Shown: in pieces, positions 8,087-17,380 of the stretch
Position numbering within the stretch: the first letter of the stretch is position 1
How the letters are laid out: every line of letters begins with the position of its first letter
Assembly: GCF_007828215.1 (NCBI RefSeq)
Contig: NZ_VIUE01000009.1
Span: forward strand, 86,167-150,166
Direction: 5' to 3'
DNA: 64,000 nucleotides
Source: Pseudomonas sp. SJZ074
GTDB taxonomy: Bacteria; Pseudomonadota; Gammaproteobacteria; Pseudomonadales; Pseudomonadaceae
Position numbers and translations under genes: made by a program
Notes under the pieces: generated by a model
Databases searched by the model: none
What the model was told of the DNA's origin: nothing
What the model saw: only the letters and a program-made list of their open reading frames with translations

Positions 8087-9748
8087 ATGCCCACCATCAT
8101 GCTGACCATTAAAGCCGTGCGCCCCGAGTGGGTGACGCTGCTCGCCAGTGCCTTTTTATTAGTTGGCTTCAACGTCATTCTCTGGCAACACTTGCTGACG
8201 ATCACGGCGGCTGACGGGCGAGGCCTGCTGATGTGCGCGGCCTTTGGCGTGATGATTTTCTGTGCATTCAACCTGGTGCTGACCCTCGTGGCGTTCCGCC
8301 CGCTGCTCAAGCCCGTGCTGATGCTGTTGTTCCTGATCAGTGCCGGTGTCGCCTACTTCATGGCCCAGTACGGTGTATTGATCGACGTCGGCATGTTGCG
8401 CAACTTTGCCGAAACCAATGCCACTGAAGTCCGTGACCTGTTGTCTCTGAAGTTGTTCGCCTATCTCGGCTTACTTGGCGTCTTACCTTCCTGGTTATTG
8501 TTCAAGACACCGATCAAATACCGTAGCTGGTCTAAAGAGTTGTTAAGCAAGCTGTTGGTCGGTGTCGCCTCGGCGGCGCTGATTGGCGTGGTTGCCCTGG
8601 CGAATTATCAGGGGCTGTCTTCTCTGTTTCGCAATCATCATGAATTGCGCCTGATGATTGTGCCAAGCAATTACATTGGTGCTTCGGTTGGCTACCTGCG
8701 TGAGCAGGTCGTGTCGGCCAAGCAACCGTTCATCAAGCTGGGCGAGGATGCCAGTCGCAATCCGGCTTGGCAGACCCACGCCCGCAAGTCCCTGACCGTA
8801 CTGGTGGTCGGGGAGAGTGCTCGCGCGGAAAACTTCGGCATTCTTGGCTATAACCGCGACACCACACCGAAGTTGAGTCACGAGGCCGGCCTGATCGCTT
8901 TCACCGATGTGCATTCCTGCGGCACCGAAACCGCCGTGTCGGTGCCGTGCATGTTCTCCAACATGGGCCGCAAGAACTACGACGCCAGCAAGGCCAGGCA
9001 TGAAGAAGGCCTGCTGGATGTACTCCAGCGTGCCGGCCTGGACGTGATCTGGCGGGACAACCAGTCCGGCTGCAAAGGCACCTGCGACCGGGTCACCCTG
9101 CAGGATGTGAGCAATCTCAAGGATCCGGCCCTGTGCGCCAACAGCGAATGCCGGGATGAGATCCTGCTTCAGGGGCTGCAGCATTTCATCGACACCCTGG
9201 ACAAAGACACGGTGCTGGTCCTGCACCAGATGGGCAGCCACGGGCCTGAGTACTTCAAGCGTTATCCCAAGGAGTACGAACACTTCACACCGGTGTGCGA
9301 AAGCAACGCGTTGAACAATTGCAGTCGCGAAAGCATCGTCAACGGCTATGACAATACGCTGGTGTACACCGACCACGTTCTTTCGACCCTGATCGATCTG
9401 CTACGGGCCAACCAGGACAAGGTCGATACCGCCATGCTCTACCTGTCGGACCACGGTGAGTCCCTGGGCGAATACAACCTGTTTCTCCATGGCACGCCCT
9501 ACATGCTTGCTCCAGAGCAGCAGAAGCATGTGGCGATGCTCGCCTGGTTTTCCGACAGTTATCAGAAGTCTTTTGCGGTGGACACCCATTGCCTGCAGTT
9601 GAGTCGGGAAAAGCCCTTGAGCCAGGACAACCTGTTTCACTCGATGCTCGGCTTGCTGGAGGTCAACAGCAATGTCTATAACCGGGACCTGGATCTGTTT
9701 GCCGGTTGTCGCAGCGCGGTGATTGACGGCGTGTTGGCGCGAGAGTGA
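8087..9748 (+). CDS. eptA: lipid A phosphoethanolamine transferase (EptA/MCR family)
   Basis: A 553-residue inner-membrane enzyme with ATG 8087 behind CAGGAAA. Five hydrophobic helices occupy roughly residues 15-170, followed by a periplasmic sulfatase-fold domain. Zinc and catalytic residues are visible: E243 in VVGESARAENFG, the phosphoenzyme threonine T280 in CGTETAVSVPC, and D/H near 455 in LSDHGESLGEYN; the spacing agrees with MCR-1 (E246, T285). Several paired cysteines suit a periplasmic domain. These proteins transfer phosphoethanolamine from phosphatidylethanolamine to lipid A, lowering surface charge and polymyxin binding. No two-component system lies adjacent. Confidence 0.92.
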   Translation: MPTIMLTIKAVRPEWVTLLASAFLLVGFNVILWQHLLTITAADGRGLLMCAAFGVMIFCAFNLVLTLVAFRPLLKPVLMLLFLISAGVAYFMAQYGVLIDVGMLRNFAETNATEVRDLLSLKLFAYLGLLGVLPSWLLFKTPIKYRSWSKELLSKLLVGVASAALIGVVALANYQGLSSLFRNHHELRLMIVPSNYIGASVGYLREQVVSAKQPFIKLGEDASRNPAWQTHARKSLTVLVVGESARAENFGILGYNRDTTPKLSHEAGLIAFTDVHSCGTETAVSVPCMFSNMGRKNYDASKARHEEGLLDVLQRAGLDVIWRDNQSGCKGTCDRVTLQDVSNLKDPALCANSECRDEILLQGLQHFIDTLDKDTVLVLHQMGSHGPEYFKRYPKEYEHFTPVCESNALNNCSRESIVNGYDNTLVYTDHVLSTLIDLLRANQDKVDTAMLYLSDHGESLGEYNLFLHGTPYMLAPEQQKHVAMLAWFSDSYQKSFAVDTHCLQLSREKPLSQDNLFHSMLGLLEVNSNVYNRDLDLFAGCRSAVIDGVLARE

Positions 9749-9817
9749 TCGCCTACACCTTTTTTTCACGCCGCGCCGTTTAACCTGTCATCTGTCCACT
9801 TTCCAAGAGCTGTTTGT

Positions 9818-10459
9818 ATGTCCGGGCTACCCCCATCCACCGTCGAGCTTGAGTTCGCCAGGCATCACGAGCAGGAGCATGCGCAAGTCTGTTCCCGGCC
9901 GGCCCCTCGACGGCTGCGCCTGGCGTTCTGGCGTGATGAGCACATGGTGCGCAATGCCCTGAAAGTAGCCGGTGAACCGGGGTTGGTGCTGGACGTGGCG
10001 TGTGGGGCTGGGCGGTTCTGGCCGGTGCTGGCCGAACACACCAACCGGGTGATTCTGGCGGCGGATCCATCGCCGGACATGCTCGAACACGCGCTTACCC
10101 ACCACGGCGGCGCGTTGCTCAAACGGGTCAAGACCTTTCCGAGTTCGGCGTTTACCATCGGGCTTTCGGAAAACGCGGTGGATTGTATTTGTTGTCTGCA
10201 ATTGTTTCGTCACGTGAGTGCCAGTGAGCATCGCCTGGCGCTGCTACGCGAGTTTCGTCGGGTCAGTCGCGACACGGTCATCGTGTCGGTTCAAATCGAC
10301 GGGCGTTTCAAGCTCGGCCACCCACCACAACGTAACCTGGCAGACAAGGCCGATGTCGAGGCCGAGTTCCTCCAGGCTGGTTTCAACGTGCTGTGGCACC
10401 AGGACTTCCTGCCCGGTTTTGCGCTGACGCGGGTTTATGTGTTGCGTAAGACCAGTTAG
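9818..10459 (+). CDS. class I SAM-dependent methyltransferase
   Basis: A 213-residue Rossmann-fold methyltransferase. Motif I is LVLDVACGAGRFWPVLAE (about residues 56-73); the acidic residue ending strand 2 is in ILAADPSPDML; motif IV is near VDCICCLQLFRHV, followed by ALLREFRRVSRDTVIVSV. This is the UbiE/Methyltransf_11 pattern, and such proteins act on small molecules, lipids or proteins. The substrate is unknown. It lies between the eptA-like gene and rnd with its own 69-base upstream gap and a weak ribosome site. Confidence 0.82.
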   Translation: MSGLPPSTVELEFARHHEQEHAQVCSRPAPRRLRLAFWRDEHMVRNALKVAGEPGLVLDVACGAGRFWPVLAEHTNRVILAADPSPDMLEHALTHHGGALLKRVKTFPSSAFTIGLSENAVDCICCLQLFRHVSASEHRLALLREFRRVSRDTVIVSVQIDGRFKLGHPPQRNLADKADVEAEFLQAGFNVLWHQDFLPGFALTRVYVLRKTS

Positions 10460-10547
10460 CTTCGAATGTAGGACTATTCTTGAGATTGCGCAGGCGATTT
10501 CTCTCAGGCTCTTGCTCTATGGATGCTCGCAATCGCTGACGGCGATA

Positions 10548-10553
10548 TATACT
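10548..10553 (+). promoter_or_regulatory. putative -10 element for rnd-ycgL
   Basis: TATACT lies 27 bases upstream of the rnd GTG start in an otherwise GC-rich gap. No good -35 hexamer is seen at the usual distance, so this is only a candidate. Confidence 0.35.
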
Positions 10554-10580
10554 GCGCGCCATTATTCAAGGGAGAGCCGT

Positions 10581-11714
10581 GTGGCCATCGATATTCACTG
10601 GATTCGCGACAACGATAGCCTCGGGCGGTTTTGCGCCGAATGGCAGCAGTTGCCCTTCGTCGCCCTCGACACTGAATTCATGCGGGTCGACACCTTTTAC
10701 CCTATCGCCGGTTTGCTGCAGATCGGCGATGGCAAGCGTGCCTACCTGATCGACCCCTTGACCATCGACAACTGGCAGCCCCTGGCGGCATTGCTGGAGA
10801 ACCCGGCCGTACTCAAGGTGCTGCACGCCTGCAGCGAAGACCTGGAAGTCCTGTTGCGCCTGACCCGCAGCCTGCCTGCGCCGCTGTTCGATACCCAGTT
10901 GGCTGCCGCCTACCTGAACCTGGGCTTCTCCATGGGCTACTCGCGGCTGGTGCAGGACGTTCTGGGCATCGAGCTGCCCAAGGGCGAGACCCGCTCCGAC
11001 TGGTTGCAACGGCCGCTGTCCGAAACGCAGATCAGCTATGCCGCGGAAGATGCGGTGCACCTGGCTGAGGTTTTCGTACAACTGCGTCCCAAGCTTTCCG
11101 ACGAGAAGTACGCCTGGGTCCTGGAGGACGGCGCTGAGCTGGTCGCCAACCTGCGTCGCGAAATCGACCCCGATGAGGTGTACCGCGAAGCCAAGCTGGC
11201 CTGGAAACTGTCCCGCGCTCAACTGGCCGTGCTGCGTGAGCTCTGCGCCTGGCGCGAGCGCGAGGCGCGGGCCCGTGACTTGCCGCGTAACCGCATCATT
11301 CGCGAGCATTCGCTGTGGCCCCTGGCCCGTACTCAGCCGGATAACCTCGGCGCATTGGCGAAAATCGAAGACATGCACCCGCGCACCGTGCGCCAGGACG
11401 GCGAGTTTCTGCTGGACCTGATCAAGCGCGCTGCCAGCGTGCCGCCCGAACAATGGCCGCCAGCCGTGGCCGAGCCGTTGCCCATCGAGGCCGCGGCCCT
11501 GGTCAAGCGTCTGCGCGCTCTGGGGCAGGCTGAGGCCGAACGCCTGGGCATTGCTCCGGAACTGATGCTGCGCAAGAAAACCCTCGAGGCGTTGATCAAG
11601 AGCGGCTTCCCCGAGGGTCCTTACCAATTGCCTGATTCGCTGCGTGGCTGGCGTCGCGAACTGATGGGCCAGGCGCTGCTCGACAGCCTGGCCACTGCTG
11701 GAGAACAGCCTTGA
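10581..11714 (+). CDS. rnd: ribonuclease D
   Basis: A 377-residue 3'-5' exoribonuclease that trims tRNA precursors and other stable RNAs. GTG 10581 is selected because AAGGGAGAGCC precedes it; the longer open frame from 10437 has no support. DEDDy catalytic residues are visible: D30 and E32 ([10 protein letters not shown]), D88 ([10 protein letters not shown]), and Y153 and D157 ([10 protein letters not shown]). An HRDC RNA-binding domain follows at about residues 205-290 ([20 protein letters not shown]). The stop overlaps the TTG start of the next gene, implying coupled translation with the YcgL protein. Confidence 0.95.
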   Translation: MAIDIHWIRDNDSLGRFCAEWQQLPFVALDTEFMRVDTFYPIAGLLQIGDGKRAYLIDPLTIDNWQPLAALLENPAVLKVLHACSEDLEVLLRLTRSLPAPLFDTQLAAAYLNLGFSMGYSRLVQDVLGIELPKGETRSDWLQRPLSETQISYAAEDAVHLAEVFVQLRPKLSDEKYAWVLEDGAELVANLRREIDPDEVYREAKLAWKLSRAQLAVLRELCAWREREARARDLPRNRIIREHSLWPLARTQPDNLGALAKIEDMHPRTVRQDGEFLLDLIKRAASVPPEQWPPAVAEPLPIEAAALVKRLRALGQAEAERLGIAPELMLRKKTLEALIKSGFPEGPYQLPDSLRGWRRELMGQALLDSLATAGEQP

Positions 11715-12004
11715 AACGTATTTGCTCCATTTACCGCAGCTCGAAGAAAAACGAGATGTACCTGTATGTGCTCAAGAGCGATGCCTTGACGCGTGTGCCT
11801 GAGCCCTTGATGGCGGCCTTCGGCAAGGCGACCCATGCCTTCGATCTGGTCCTGAGCCCCGAGCGGCAGTTGTCCCGGGAGGACATCAACAAGGTGCTGG
11901 AAAACCTCGACACCCAGGGTTATCACCTGCAGATGCCGCCGGCCGAGGACGAGTACATCGAGCATCTGCCCGAAGAGTTGCTGCGACGCAACGATCCGGT
12001 CTGA
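11711..12004 (+). CDS. YcgL domain protein
   Basis: A 97-residue protein beginning at TTG 11711 in a TTGA overlap with the rnd stop. [20 protein letters not shown] and [20 protein letters not shown] match the YcgL domain, a compact alpha/beta fold widespread in gammaproteobacteria and often placed directly after rnd. Its biochemical role is unestablished; the strict coupling suggests a role in RNA metabolism. Confidence 0.88.
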   Translation: MKRICSIYRSSKKNEMYLYVLKSDALTRVPEPLMAAFGKATHAFDLVLSPERQLSREDINKVLENLDTQGYHLQMPPAEDEYIEHLPEELLRRNDPV

Positions 12005-12127
12005 TGCGATACCGAGGTGCCCGTCCTGGGGCCTCTGGGAACACACTGGAATTTTTTTGACGATCGCCGCATGGATGGAGCGACACTCTGTCGGCGTTCG
12101 TCTGCACTGTTTTGAAAGGTTTGATTC

Positions 12128-13060
12128 ATGCGCGTTCTGATTGCCGAACACGACCACGCGGTATATGCCCAACTGTTGCGCCAGGCTGCACCCGATATCG
12201 AAGTGCTCACCAGCGGTGACTCCGCCGAGTTGTCCCGGCTGGCCGCCGATTGCCCGGTCTGGCTTGGCCAGCCCGACCTGCTGGCTACCCTGCTGCGCCA
12301 GGGCCATCGTCCCCAGTGGCTGCAATCGACCTGGGCGGGCATCACGCCGCTGTTGGCCGAGGGGCTGACACGCAACTACCGGCTGACCCGTGCGGTAGGC
12401 ATTTTCGGTCAGTTGATGGCTGAGTACGTGCTCACCTACATGCTTGGTCATGAGCGCGAGGTGCTGGCGCGGCTGGTCAGCCAGGTCGAGCGCAAGTGGG
12501 ACAACCGCCAGGGGCAGGGGCTGGCGGGGCGCAAGGCGCTGATCGTCGGGACCGGTGATATCGGTCAACGGGTGGCGCAGTTCCTCGTGCCGTTTGGCGT
12601 GCAACTCTATGGCATTGCCAGCGAAGCGCGGGAGCAGGCCCCTTTCGTCGAGGTCGGAGCGATGAAGGATCTGCCGCGTCTGGTCGGCGAAGTGGATTAC
12701 GTCATCAACCTGCTGCCCAATACGCCCCACACCCATGACGTATACGACGCGGCGCTGTTCAAGCAATTCAAGCCCACCGGATTGTTCATCAATGCCGGAC
12801 GCGGCGTCGCCGTGGTGGACGCGGACCTGGTGCAAGCCTTGAAAGACGGGCATCTGGCCGGTGCGGTGATCGACGTCTGCCGCCAGGAACCGCTGCCTCA
12901 GCGTCACCCGTTCTGGACGGCCTGGGGCCTGCTGTTGACCGGTCACAGTTCGGCACCGACGTCGCCGCCGCTGATGGCGCAACTGTTCCTGGAAAACCTG
13001 CGCGCCTATCAGGCCGGCGAAGCCCTGCGCGGGGAAGTGGATTTCACCCGGGGCTATTGA
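12128..13060 (+). CDS. D-isomer-specific 2-hydroxyacid dehydrogenase (GhrA-like)
   Basis: A 310-residue NAD(P)H-dependent dehydrogenase. The nucleotide-binding loop is ALIVGTGDIGQRVAQFL (about residues 139-155). The catalytic Arg lies in FINAGRGVAVVD, the Glu in CRQEPLPQRHPFW and the His in LTGHSSAPTSPP. The overall pattern fits the glyoxylate/hydroxypyruvate reductase A group, which reduces small 2-ketoacids in the cytoplasm. It follows ycgL after 123 bases with its own start and ends in a REPIN. Confidence 0.88.
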   Translation: MRVLIAEHDHAVYAQLLRQAAPDIEVLTSGDSAELSRLAADCPVWLGQPDLLATLLRQGHRPQWLQSTWAGITPLLAEGLTRNYRLTRAVGIFGQLMAEYVLTYMLGHEREVLARLVSQVERKWDNRQGQGLAGRKALIVGTGDIGQRVAQFLVPFGVQLYGIASEAREQAPFVEVGAMKDLPRLVGEVDYVINLLPNTPHTHDVYDAALFKQFKPTGLFINAGRGVAVVDADLVQALKDGHLAGAVIDVCRQEPLPQRHPFWTAWGLLLTGHSSAPTSPPLMAQLFLENLRAYQAGEALRGEVDFTRGY

Positions 13061-13075
13061 CTCCACAAACTCCAT

Positions 13076-13165
13076 TGTGGGAGCGGGCTTGCTCGCGAAA
13101 GCGGAGTGTCAATCGACATAAACGTCGAATGTAATGACTTCTTCGCGGGCAAGCCCGCTCCCACA
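13076..13165. repeat. REPIN (paired inverted REP elements)
   Basis: Two inverted copies of the GTGGGAGCGGGCTTGCTCGC type of Pseudomonas REP, about 90 bases end to end, after the dehydrogenase gene. REPINs are non-autonomous repeats mobilised by RAYT transposases; no RAYT gene is in the window. Confidence 0.9.
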
Positions 13166-13303
13166 CCTTCGACCTGTGCAGGATTACAGGGTGGAGTTTG
13201 CCTCCGGCCAATTGCTTTACCGACAGTCGCCAACGCTTGGCCTGAAGAGGTCCCGGCACTAGACTGTCGGCCTTTTCACCATCTGATGTTGATGCTCCGA
13301 GCC

Positions 13304-13753
13304 ATGGCCGCCAAAGTCGAACCCTTCTGGATACGCAAGACCCTCGATCAGCTAGATGCGCAGGAGTGGGAATCGCTGTGCGACGGCTGCGGCCTGTGCT
13401 GTCTGCAAAAGCTCGAAGACGAAGATGACAACAGCGTCTACTACACCCGCATCGCCTGCAAACTGCTGGACCTGAAAACCTGCCAGTGCACCGATTACCC
13501 ACGCCGCCGTGAGTCCGTTCCCGATTGCATCCAGCTCACGCCGGGCAAGGCCGATGAGTTCAAGTGGTTGCCGCCGACCTGTGCTTACCGATTGGTCAGC
13601 GAGGGCAAGGACCTGCCGCTGTGGCACCATCTGGTATGTGGCGACCGCGATGCCGTGCACCACGAGCGCATTTCCCAGTCCGGGCGCATGCTGGCCGAAG
13701 GCAGCGTGCCGGAAGACGATTGGGAAGATCATCTGATTTTTCGCGCCGGCTGA
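13304..13753 (+). CDS. YcgN family cysteine-cluster protein
   Basis: A 149-residue protein (ATG 13304; in-frame ATGs at 13286 and 13292 are alternatives, and further upstream the frame runs through a REPIN). The N-terminal [10 protein letters not shown] and later cysteines in [22 protein letters not shown] and PPTCAY match UPF0260/YcgN, related to the CxxCxxCC zinc- or iron-binding family. Function is unknown. The conserved cysteine spacing and length are complete. Confidence 0.88.
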   Translation: MAAKVEPFWIRKTLDQLDAQEWESLCDGCGLCCLQKLEDEDDNSVYYTRIACKLLDLKTCQCTDYPRRRESVPDCIQLTPGKADEFKWLPPTCAYRLVSEGKDLPLWHHLVCGDRDAVHHERISQSGRMLAEGSVPEDDWEDHLIFRAG

Positions 13754-13786
13754 ATCGTCAGGCGTTGCATCACCGGGGGAGAGTCC

Positions 13787-15019
13787 ATGGGCGCAGGATT
13801 GAAACGGCTGCTGGTGAGCGGCGGGCTGCTGGCGGTGTGCGGTCCGCTATGGGCGGCGCAGAAAGTCGATCTGGATTACCATGTGCACCTGTTGCCACAG
13901 AGCGATCAGGCCGAAGTGCGCTTGACCCTGGCCCGTGGCTCGGCGGTGCGCAGTCTGGATTTCGACCTTGGCGACGGCAGCCGCTACAGTGATTTCAAGG
14001 CGGACGGTCAATGGCAGCTGACACCCGGTAAAACCGCGCGAGGCCTCTGGCGCCCGAGCGCCGACAAGGCCAGCCTGACCTACCGGGTGCGCATCAGCCA
14101 TGAGCACAAGAACGGCACCTTCGAAACCCGCATGACGCCCGCCTGGGCCCTGCTGCGCGGCGATGACCTGGTGCCGTCGGCCCGGCTCGACCAGCAAGAC
14201 GGCGTCGAATTGGTGGCGCGCCTGGATGTTGAATTGCCCGCCGGCTGGAAAAGCATCGAAACGTCCTGGCCACGTATCGGCAAGCAGCGCTTTCGCATCG
14301 ACAACCCCTCGCGGCTGTTCGACCGTCCCACGGGTTGGATGCTGGCCGGCAAACTGGGCAGCCGCCGCACGCGCCTGGGTGAAACCGACGTTACCGTGGC
14401 CTCGCCCCAAGGCCAGGGCATGCGCCGGATGGACGTGCTGACACTGCTGACCTTCGTCTGGCCGCAGGTGCAGGTGCTGATACCACGGCACCCCACCAAA
14501 TTGCTGATTGTCGGTGCCCAGGACCCGATGTGGCGCGGTGCCCAGGCCGGCCGTGAGTCGATTTACCTGCACAGCCGCCCGCCGCTGGTCAGCGAGCGGG
14601 GCTCCAGCCCGTTGTTGCGAGAACTGGTGCAGACCCTCGCCCGTATCCACGACCGTGAGCGCAGTGACTGGATCAGCGAAGGCCTGGCCGAGTACTACGC
14701 CGTCGAACTGCTGCGCCGCGCCGGCGGCATGAGCGACGAGCGTTACCAGACCCTGAACGAGCGCCTTGTACGAGACAGCAAGGGCGTGACGACCCTGCGC
14801 GGCGAACAGGCCAGCCCCGCGATGGTGGCCAAGGCGGTGCTGTTGCTGCAGGAGCTGGATCGGGAAATTCGTTTGAAAACCCGTAACAAGCGCTCTCTCG
14901 ACGATGTGCTGCAGGCGGCGATGCGCCTGGAAACGGTCGACACCCGGGAGTTCGTGCAACTCAGCGAGAGCATCCTGGGTGGGGCTTCTACAGTGCTGGA
15001 TAATCGGTTGCTTCAGTAG
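13787..15019 (+). CDS. exported M61-like protein with degenerate metalloprotease site
   Basis: A 410-residue protein with an N-terminal export signal (LLVSGGLLAVCGPLWA, cleavage near residue 23-24). The N-terminal half is beta-rich, as in PDZ-linked M61 peptidases. The C-terminal half shows SDWISEGLAEYYAVELLRR (E298), like the third zinc ligand of M61 glycyl aminopeptidases. The HExxH position, however, reads RELVQ (278-282), so both zinc histidines are missing. It is probably a periplasmic pseudo-peptidase or binding protein. Assignment to M61 is by motif resemblance only. Confidence 0.6.
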   Translation: MGAGLKRLLVSGGLLAVCGPLWAAQKVDLDYHVHLLPQSDQAEVRLTLARGSAVRSLDFDLGDGSRYSDFKADGQWQLTPGKTARGLWRPSADKASLTYRVRISHEHKNGTFETRMTPAWALLRGDDLVPSARLDQQDGVELVARLDVELPAGWKSIETSWPRIGKQRFRIDNPSRLFDRPTGWMLAGKLGSRRTRLGETDVTVASPQGQGMRRMDVLTLLTFVWPQVQVLIPRHPTKLLIVGAQDPMWRGAQAGRESIYLHSRPPLVSERGSSPLLRELVQTLARIHDRERSDWISEGLAEYYAVELLRRAGGMSDERYQTLNERLVRDSKGVTTLRGEQASPAMVAKAVLLLQELDREIRLKTRNKRSLDDVLQAAMRLETVDTREFVQLSESILGGASTVLDNRLLQ

Positions 15020-15024
15020 AATCG

Positions 15025-15065
15025 CCATCGCGAGCAGGCTCTGGAAGCGAGCCTGCTCGCGATGG
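15025..15065. repeat. compact REP hairpin between convergent genes
   Basis: CCATCGCGAGCAGGCT at 15025-15040 and its perfect reverse complement at 15050-15065 with a 9-base loop. It could fold as a strong transcript-end hairpin between the two convergent genes. Confidence 0.8.
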
Positions 15066-15093
15066 GGCCATCAGCCCCGGCACATTGTCCAGC

Positions 15094-15471
15094 TCAAAGC
15101 CCGGCCTTCGGCGAATCCAACGAATCATTTCCCGTCACCGTAGCTGTACCGGTAGCCGCCTCGGCGTTGGCCTTCATGCGGACCAGTTCATCGCCGGCCT
15201 GCTCGATACGGGCACGGGCGCTGCTCAGGTTCTGGCGGCTCTTCTCCAGCAGCGTCTTGGCCGAGCAATGCCCGGTGATGCCCCGCGCCAGGGCCATACC
15301 ACCGATGGCCAGTTGAGCCAGACCAATGATGCCGCCACGACGCAAGCCCTTGCCCATCATCAGCACGCCGCCAGCCAGGGAGCCCGCGCGTTCCCAGCCG
15401 TGCACATTTTGCGCAGGGCGGGATTGAAACGGGGTGCTCTCGATCGGCTCGAACGGATTGTTATCGCTCAT
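15094..15471 (-). CDS. DUF2892 (YgaP-like) inner membrane protein
   Basis: A 125-residue protein starting at ATG 15471 behind GGAGACAG; the longer open frame to 15675 overlaps the methyltransferase gene antisense and is rejected. Residues about 28-75 (GSLAGGVLMMGKGLRRGG, then IGLAQLAIGGMALARGITGH) form the two-helix DUF2892 membrane module. The C-terminal part is a helical, charged tail (LLEKSRQNLSSARARIEQAG). Role unknown; similar proteins sit in the inner membrane. Confidence 0.75.
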   Translation of the reverse strand: MSDNNPFEPIESTPFQSRPAQNVHGWERAGSLAGGVLMMGKGLRRGGIIGLAQLAIGGMALARGITGHCSAKTLLEKSRQNLSSARARIEQAGDELVRMKANAEAATGTATVTGNDSLDSPKAGL

Positions 15472-15548
15472 GGTCTGTCTCCAGTGTGGGGATTGGTATA
15501 AAACTGACTGCCGGAGCGAATCCGTCGTTCCATGGAATTTCCCACCGG

Positions 15549-16019
15549 TCAGCGGAATTGCGGCCCCGAGCGGGTGTTGTTGCCTTTGGCCATGCGGTCG
15601 TACAGCACGACGTTGACCGTGGCCGCCAGGTTCATGCAACCGGTGGTGGGGATGTACACCACGTCTTCGCACCAATCCCGGATATCTTTATCCAGCGAGC
15701 CGTCTTCAGGGCCGAAGATGTACAGCGCCCGGTCCGGGTGGGTGTATTCGGGCAGGGGGCGAGCACCCTCTACCAGCTCCACGGCCACTGGTATACAGCC
15801 CAGGGGCAGGATCTTCTTCAGGTCGTCGATGCCGATCAACGGAATGTCGTAGTGGACTTTCTTGGTGTCGGTGACGAAGTCGGCGGCCCGTTCATAGCGC
15901 TTGCCGGTGTAGAACACCGACGCCACGCCGTAGCAACCGGCGGCGCGCATGACCGAACCGACGTTTTCCGGTGATTTGGGGTTGAACAGACCGATGCAGC
16001 TGTAGCGTTTGTTGGCCAC
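15549..16019 (-). CDS. TrmH/SpoU family RNA 2'-O-methyltransferase
   Basis: A 156-residue SPOUT methylase. The N-terminal motif 1 is NPKSPENVGSVMRAAGCYG, motif 2 is ALYIFGPEDGSLD, and motif 3 is VYIPTTGCMNLAATVNVVLY; these build the trefoil knot that binds S-adenosylmethionine and the catalytic Arg/Asn/Ser-type residues. The short single-domain form resembles TrmL-like tRNA methylases, but the target nucleotide cannot be fixed from sequence alone. Confidence 0.85.
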   Translation of the reverse strand: MANKRYSCIGLFNPKSPENVGSVMRAAGCYGVASVFYTGKRYERAADFVTDTKKVHYDIPLIGIDDLKKILPLGCIPVAVELVEGARPLPEYTHPDRALYIFGPEDGSLDKDIRDWCEDVVYIPTTGCMNLAATVNVVLYDRMAKGNNTRSGPQFR

Positions 16020-16108
16020 GGGCGGGGTGCCTTTGGGAAAAGGCGCGATTATACGGGGAATGGGGGAGGGTGGTCAGTTTCAAGATTGGCGGTGAAGGTA
16101 GCATCGCC

Positions 16109-16172
16109 ATCGCGAGCAGGCTCACTCCCACAGAAGACCGCATTCCAATGTGGGAGCGAGCCTGCTCGCGAT
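16109..16172. repeat. REPIN (GCGAGCAGGCT type)
   Basis: Two inverted REP units, GCGAGCAGGCTCACTCCCAC and GTGGGAGCGAGCCTGCTCGC, separated by 16 bases, in the gap between the methyltransferase and HNH genes. Confidence 0.88.
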
Positions 16173-16207
16173 GAGGGCCTGATGACAGGCGCTCAGTGCC
16201 TTGCCGA

Positions 16208-16582
16208 CTACTCGTCTTTCTTCATCAACCCAGCCAGCGCGGCAAACGGGTTGTGAGTCGCCTTGGCGATTTTCGGGGTGCTCAGGGAGCCGTCACCGAA
16301 GTATTGCTGGTCGGTGTAGCGCGAGTGTTCGTTGTCGTGGCAGTACAGGCACAGCAGTTCCCAGTTGGAACCGTCCTGGGGGTTGTTGTCGTGGTTGTGG
16401 TCGCGGTGGTGAACGGTCAGTTCGCTCAGGCGTTTGCCGGAGAACTCACGGGCGCAGCGGCCACAGACATGGGGGTACATTTTCAGGGCTTTGTCGCGGT
16501 AACCCATTTCCCGGTCGCGCTGGGCGTCAGCGAGGATGCGGTCCAGCTTCGCGGTATTGGAAGGAGGCGTTGACGAACTCAT
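16208..16582 (-). CDS. YajD family HNH nuclease
   Basis: A 124-residue protein with an HNH endonuclease-like zinc module: CGRCAREF, then LTVHHRDHNHDNNPQDGSNW, then LLCLYCHDNEH. The paired CxxC motifs hold a structural zinc, and HH...N...H matches the catalytic ββα-metal core. The composition and length match YajD, a conserved bacterial protein of unknown biological role. It lies in a single-gene unit oriented with the spermidine-synthase-like gene upstream. Confidence 0.88.
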   Translation of the reverse strand: MSSSTPPSNTAKLDRILADAQRDREMGYRDKALKMYPHVCGRCAREFSGKRLSELTVHHRDHNHDNNPQDGSNWELLCLYCHDNEHSRYTDQQYFGDGSLSTPKIAKATHNPFAALAGLMKKDE

Positions 16583-16630
16583 GGGTTCACCTTTGTAGAT
16601 AAGACTGATGACGGTTGAACGAAGTTTAGC

Positions 16631-17317
16631 TCAGCCTTTGAGCTTCTCGGCAATCCAGATGGTGTGGCGGGTGCCTTTGTTGCCATGGGCGAACACTTGC
16701 ACCTCTTCAGCCTTGAAGCCGGCCTTTTTCAGTTTGTCGGAAAACTGCCGGTCGGCGCTGGCCGACCAGACCGCCAGCACCCCTTTGGGCCGCAGGGCCT
16801 TCGCGCAGGCGGCCAGGCCGCCGGCCGAATACAGCCAGCTGTTGGCTTTCTGGGTCAGGCCTTCGGGGCCGTTGTCCACATCGAGCATGATCGCGTCGAA
16901 ACCCAGGGGCTCGGCTTGCAGCACCTTGGCGACATCTTCCAGGCGGATCACCGTGCGCGGATCCTCCAGTGGCCGTCCGGCCTTTTCTCCGAGGGGGCCA
17001 CGGTTCCACTCCACCACGCCGGGCACCAGCTCGGCCACCACTACCTCGGCGCTCTTGCCCAGGTGCTTGAGGGCCGAGGCGAGGGTGAATCCCATGCCGA
17101 GGCCGCCGATCAGCACCCGTGAACCCGGGCGTCCGGCGACCTTGCGGCAGGGAATCTCCGCCAGGGCGTCTTCGGAGCCGTGCATGCGGGTGTTCATCAA
17201 CTGCCCGCCGTCACCGCCCTGGATCTTGATGACGAAGTCTTCGCCGTACTCGAACAGGCACAGGGCACCGCCATTGTCGGGGATGGGGGTGGTGTCGAGC
17301 AGAACGAAACGTTTCAT
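16631..17317 (-). CDS. spermidine synthase-like methyltransferase-fold protein
   Basis: A 228-residue Rossmann-fold protein. VLIGGLGMGFTLASALKHLG (near residues 69-88) is the nucleotide-binding loop, AEVVVAELVPGVVEWN carries the acidic residue after strand 2, and FDAIMLDVDNGPEGL matches the catalytic-strand region of SpeE relatives. The N-terminal tetramerisation domain of true spermidine synthases is reduced, so the aminopropyltransfer reaction is unproven. Neighbours give no pathway hint. Confidence 0.75.
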   Translation of the reverse strand: MKRFVLLDTTPIPDNGGALCLFEYGEDFVIKIQGGDGGQLMNTRMHGSEDALAEIPCRKVAGRPGSRVLIGGLGMGFTLASALKHLGKSAEVVVAELVPGVVEWNRGPLGEKAGRPLEDPRTVIRLEDVAKVLQAEPLGFDAIMLDVDNGPEGLTQKANSWLYSAGGLAACAKALRPKGVLAVWSASADRQFSDKLKKAGFKAEEVQVFAHGNKGTRHTIWIAEKLKG

Positions 17318-17380
17318 GGAAATCTCATGGGGGAGGGGCTACGGTCTAGCCTGAAGATGACAGTAGCCACGGAGCCAGTG

